A stretch of 64,000 nucleotides of DNA, taken from assembly GCF_001469165.1 (NCBI RefSeq), contig NZ_JABX01000013.1, positions 62,001 through 126,000 of the forward strand, read 5' to 3'. The translations under genes were made by a program, and so were the position numbers. This document shows positions 61,719 through 64,000 of the stretch, piece after piece (position 1 is the stretch's first letter; every line of letters begins with the position of its first letter). The notes below the pieces were generated by a model. That model was not told the DNA's origin, did not search any database, and was given only the letters and a program-made list of their open reading frames with translations. The DNA comes from Thiohalocapsa sp. ML1. Its GTDB lineage: Bacteria; Pseudomonadota; Gammaproteobacteria; Chromatiales; Chromatiaceae.

Positions 61719-62511
61719 GGTCGCTGACCCGCGCGGGCTCGGTGTGGCCGTCGGCGTCGGCGTGCGGCTCGCCGTGGCCGTGGCTGATGTGGCGCACGCG
61801 CTCGCCGTAGAGATCCTGGATCATCTGGCCGTCGATGCGCTCCGTGGTGTGGCATACGAGGGTGCGGTTGAGGCACGCGACGCGGGTCACATAGCCCGAA
61901 ATGAAGGCGATGTCGTGGGAGACGACGAGGATCGTTAGCCTGCGGTTCAGGTGGGCCAGCAGCTCGAAGATCTCGCCCTCCAGGCGCTGGTCGATGTTGG
62001 CGGTGGGCTCGTCCAGGATCAGGAGCTTGGGCTCCGCCACCAGCGCGCGGGCGAGCAGCACCCGTTGCAACTGGCCGCCGGAGAGCGTGCCGATCTGGCG
62101 CGGCGCCAGGTCCAGTGCCTCCACCTCGTCCAGCGCCGCGGCGGCCGCCCGGCGGTCCGCGCGGCTCCAGGTGCCGAGGCGCCAGCCCAGGCCGAAGCGG
62201 CCCATCAGCACGACGTCCTCGACGCCGATGGGAAAGTCCCGCTGGAAGCCCGGGTGCTGCGGCACATAGCCGATCTGCCGGCGCGCGCGCCGCGGCGACT
62301 CGCCGAAGACGCGGATGCGCCCCGCGCGCGGCCTCAGCAGCCCGAGGATGAGCTTGAGCAGCGTGCTCTTGCCGCCGGCGTTGGGGCCGACGATGCCGAG
62401 GAACTCGCCATCGGCGATGGTCAGTGTCACGTCGGACAGCACCGGCACCGCGCCGTACGCGAACTGCAGGCCGCTGATCTCGACCGCGGGCTGGGCGTGC
62501 GGGGGCGTCAC
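61711..62511 (-). CDS. znuC: Zinc ABC transporter ATPase ZnuC
   Basis: This is a 266-residue ATPase. A GTG start at 62511, two bases after the znuA stop, is proposed because it gives the short leader VTPPHAQPAVEISGLQFAYG. Walker A is GIVGPNAGGKSTLLKLILGL. The Q-loop is YVPQHPGFQRDFPIGVEDVV, and the signature is IGTLSGGQLQRVLLARAL. Walker B LLILDEPTANID and H-loop VVSHDIAF are all intact. The His-rich tail (ISHGHGEPHADADGHTEPAR) is often seen in zinc ATPases. It is the second gene of znuA-znuC-znuB. Confidence 0.93.
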   Translation of the reverse strand: MTPPHAQPAVEISGLQFAYGAVPVLSDVTLTIADGEFLGIVGPNAGGKSTLLKLILGLLRPRAGRIRVFGESPRRARRQIGYVPQHPGFQRDFPIGVEDVVLMGRFGLGWRLGTWSRADRRAAAAALDEVEALDLAPRQIGTLSGGQLQRVLLARALVAEPKLLILDEPTANIDQRLEGEIFELLAHLNRRLTILVVSHDIAFISGYVTRVACLNRTLVCHTTERIDGQMIQDLYGERVRHISHGHGEPHADADGHTEPARVSDHG

Positions 62512-62513
62512 CG

Positions 62514-63524
62514 TCAGCGGGTCTCGGCTTGGCCGGCGGCGCCGTCGGTATCGCCGTAGGCGCCCACCAGAATGTCCGCGAGCCGATGCAGCGCCCCCGC
62601 GTAGTCCGTGGCGAGCGGGTCCACCGGCTCGACGCGGCCGTCGATGGCCTTTGCCACCTGCTGCGCGGCGCGCTGGTCGAACTGCGGTTGCACCAGGATG
62701 ACGCGGGCGCCGCTCGCCTGCGCCTGCTCGATCAGCGCGGTCAGCCGGCGCGCGCCGGGCTCCTTGCCCTGATATTCGATGGGGATCTGCACGAGCGAGT
62801 AGGCGTCGGCGAAGTAGCCCCAGGCCGGGTGATAGACCAGAAAGCCACGCCGTTCCAGGCCGGCGAGCTTCCGCGTCAGCTCGGCGTCCAGGGCTGCTAG
62901 CTCCGCGTCGAAGGCGGCTTGATTGGCTGCGTAGGCCTCGGCGCCGGCGGGGTCCAGCGCGCTGAGCTGCTCGCGGATGGTCATCAGCATCTGCCGCACC
63001 AGCCGCGGGCTGGTCCAGACGTGGGCGTCCATGGCCTCGCCGTCGTGCTCCGGGGCCTGGTCGTGCCCGTCGTCTTGAGCATGCTCGTGCTCGTGCGCGT
63101 CGGCATGACGATGGGCCGCCTGCGGGCGGAGCCTCAGCCCGTCGCGCAGATCGACAATGGGCATGTCCGGGTTTGCCGCGGCGATGCGCTTCATCCACGC
63201 ATCCTCGAACGGCATGCCGACTCGAAAGTACAGGTCCGCGTTTGCGAGCGCCGTGATCTGCCGCGGCGTCGGCTCGTAAGTGTGCGGGCTGTGGCCCGGC
63301 TGCACCAGCGAATGCACGCTCACCCGCTCGCCGCCGACGCGCTCGACGAAGGTCGCGAGCGGCAGCACACTGACGAAGGCATCGAGCGTGGCGGCGACGG
63401 CCGGGACGCCCGGCAGCAGCGCGAGCAAGAGCAGCGCGAGCGCGCGGGGCCGTAGGCATGCGCCCGCGCGGCGCGGTGGACAGGCTCGGTGGGATGGGGT
63501 GTTGGAGATCACGGCGCTCGGCAC
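62514..63524 (-). CDS. znuA: Periplasmic zinc-binding protein ZnuA
   Basis: This is a 336-residue solute-binding protein of the cluster A-I metal family. A signal peptide lies after an Arg-rich start (ALALLLLALLPGVPAVAA). The zinc ligands are at SPHTYEPTPRQ (first His), DAHVWTSPRL (second) and YHPAWGYFADAY (third). The His/Asp-rich loop HRHADAHEHEHAQDDGHDQA at about residues 137-156 is the zinc-sensing loop characteristic of ZnuA. It is the first gene of the operon, with a Zur-box-like palindrome about 70 bp upstream. An internal Met is not needed, as the first ATG gives the signal peptide. Confidence 0.93.
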   Translation of the reverse strand: MPSAVISNTPSHRACPPRRAGACLRPRALALLLLALLPGVPAVAATLDAFVSVLPLATFVERVGGERVSVHSLVQPGHSPHTYEPTPRQITALANADLYFRVGMPFEDAWMKRIAAANPDMPIVDLRDGLRLRPQAAHRHADAHEHEHAQDDGHDQAPEHDGEAMDAHVWTSPRLVRQMLMTIREQLSALDPAGAEAYAANQAAFDAELAALDAELTRKLAGLERRGFLVYHPAWGYFADAYSLVQIPIEYQGKEPGARRLTALIEQAQASGARVILVQPQFDQRAAQQVAKAIDGRVEPVDPLATDYAGALHRLADILVGAYGDTDGAAGQAETR

Positions 63525-63593
63525 CTGTGGGGTGAAGGGGAAGACCGGCTGCGGATTCTGCCGGGCGGGGCGCTGTTATCGCCGTCCGCGCGA

Positions 63594-63610
63594 GCGTAAC
63601 AGTATAACGC
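63594..63610. promoter_or_regulatory. Putative Zur box upstream of znuA
   Basis: GCGTAACAGTATAACGC is an imperfect palindrome with outer half-sites GCGT and ACGC around a TAAC/GTTA-like core. Gammaproteobacterial Zur sites are of the GTTATA-TATAAC type, which the inner part resembles. It is 70 bp upstream of the znuA start, where repression would be expected. The rest of 63525-63949 shows no gene. Confidence 0.5.
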
Positions 63611-63949
63611 TCCGCGCAGGGCGCGCCAGGGGCCGCCACGAGCCCCAGGGTTGCCGGAAGCCCAAGCACGATGGGGGCTACTGCCCGATCTGCCGGCGAC
63701 GGGCGGTCGGCGATCGATGCGAATGGGCAAGATGTCAAGTGCCGCGCAGCATCGGCCGCGGGCGGTTCGCGCCGACTGTCAAGAACATTTCACAGTCAGG
63801 CGCGGCCACAGATCCGAGAAACGAGACCGCCGTCACCATTGCCATTGCTTTGCTTGGGTATCGTGCGCGGATCGTGGAAGCCGACCGACGAGCGTGCGCC
63901 GTGCCCGGTCGGGCATCCGCCCTGCTTAGGTCATTAGCCGGAGATTTCG

Positions 63950-64000
63950 ATGCCCGCGCCGGAACACCTCGCCCCGCAATCCCCTCGCCGGGGACGCCCT
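63950..64000 (+). CDS. Possible start of a gene running off the window
   Basis: ATG at 63950 is preceded by a GGAG sequence at a suitable distance and opens a frame (MPAPEHLAPQSPRRGRP) that reaches the window edge. With only 17 codons visible nothing can be said of its product, and it may not be a gene. Confidence 0.25.
   Translation, partial: MPAPEHLAPQSPRRGRP

Overview
The window is about 64 kb of high-GC DNA with dense, mostly minus-strand gene content and unusually repeat-rich intergenic spaces. The gene set fits a gammaproteobacterium: sigma-32, the MlaEFD transport type, ZrgA/Zur/ZnuABC, YpfJ, TrpE and Gph. A nitrogen-fixation type nifU-nifS pair sits behind a perfect -24/-12 (sigma-54) promoter and an upstream NifA-type TGT-N10-ACA site, so the host is very likely a diazotroph. 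Together with the Uma2 and Rpn-type nucleases, the many toxin-antitoxin remnants and the short tandem repeats, this resembles purple sulfur bacteria (Chromatiaceae-like). That lineage call is inference; no rRNA or photosynthesis gene is present to prove it.

Layout. 0-1.3 kb: repeat-rich DNA with a frameshifted small gene. 1.3-3.9 kb: nifU-nifS and its promoter. 3.9-7.6 kb: a YbaY/YscW-like secreted protein, a di-haem cytochrome c peroxidase bracketed by inverted copies of a composite repeat, and a secreted protein of unknown function. 7.7-14.2 kb: rpoH with promoter and terminator, a YpfJ metallopeptidase, an FHA-GAF protein, trpE and gph. 14.3-15.3 kb: tandem repeats and two decayed genes related to PD-(D/E)XK proteins. 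15.3-25.2 kb: two CPA2 antiporters around an EF-G-like GTPase, a tandem universal stress protein, a lipoprotein, an MbcA/ParS-type protein, a PDZ protein and tag. 25.4-29.1 kb: an accessory stretch with a MITE-like element, an antitoxin plus truncated PIN toxin, a STAND/TPR remnant, an Rpn-type nuclease and two Uma2 paralogues. 29.3-37.6 kb: a GATase, glpK, a P-type ATPase gene with an internal deletion, a surface alkaline phosphatase with a Pho-box-like repeat, an MBL hydrolase and a B12-type radical SAM enzyme.

37.9-45.4 kb is the most interesting accessory block. Three translationally coupled genes (an unrecognised 445-aa protein, a two-HKD phospholipase-D nuclease and a SNF2-type helicase) form a candidate defence module. 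It abuts an AT-richer T6SS amidase effector/immunity pair (tae4-tai4) with no secretion apparatus nearby. 45.4-51.2 kb: a lipid-transport cluster (mlaE-mlaF-mlaD-lipoprotein) whose ATPase lacks two catalytic residues, followed by an unknown protein and a DMT transporter. 51.3-55.0 kb: a toxin-antitoxin graveyard with one or two intact pairs (DUF3368/UPF0175 and mntA, the latter beside a hepT broken by a 14-bp duplication) and an IS fragment. 55.0-63.6 kb: a GNAT-nitrilase fusion, a CoA-disulfide-reductase/rhodanese fusion, and a zinc regulon (znuA-znuC-znuB, zur, zrgA, an ABC ATPase without its permease) with a Zur-box-like palindrome.

A recurring theme is intergenic arrays of different 7-bp repeats (GGCCGAG, GTGAAGG, GTACGGA, GGGGCTA, AGTTTGA). 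Several of them supply the C-terminal codons or stop codons of adjacent genes.
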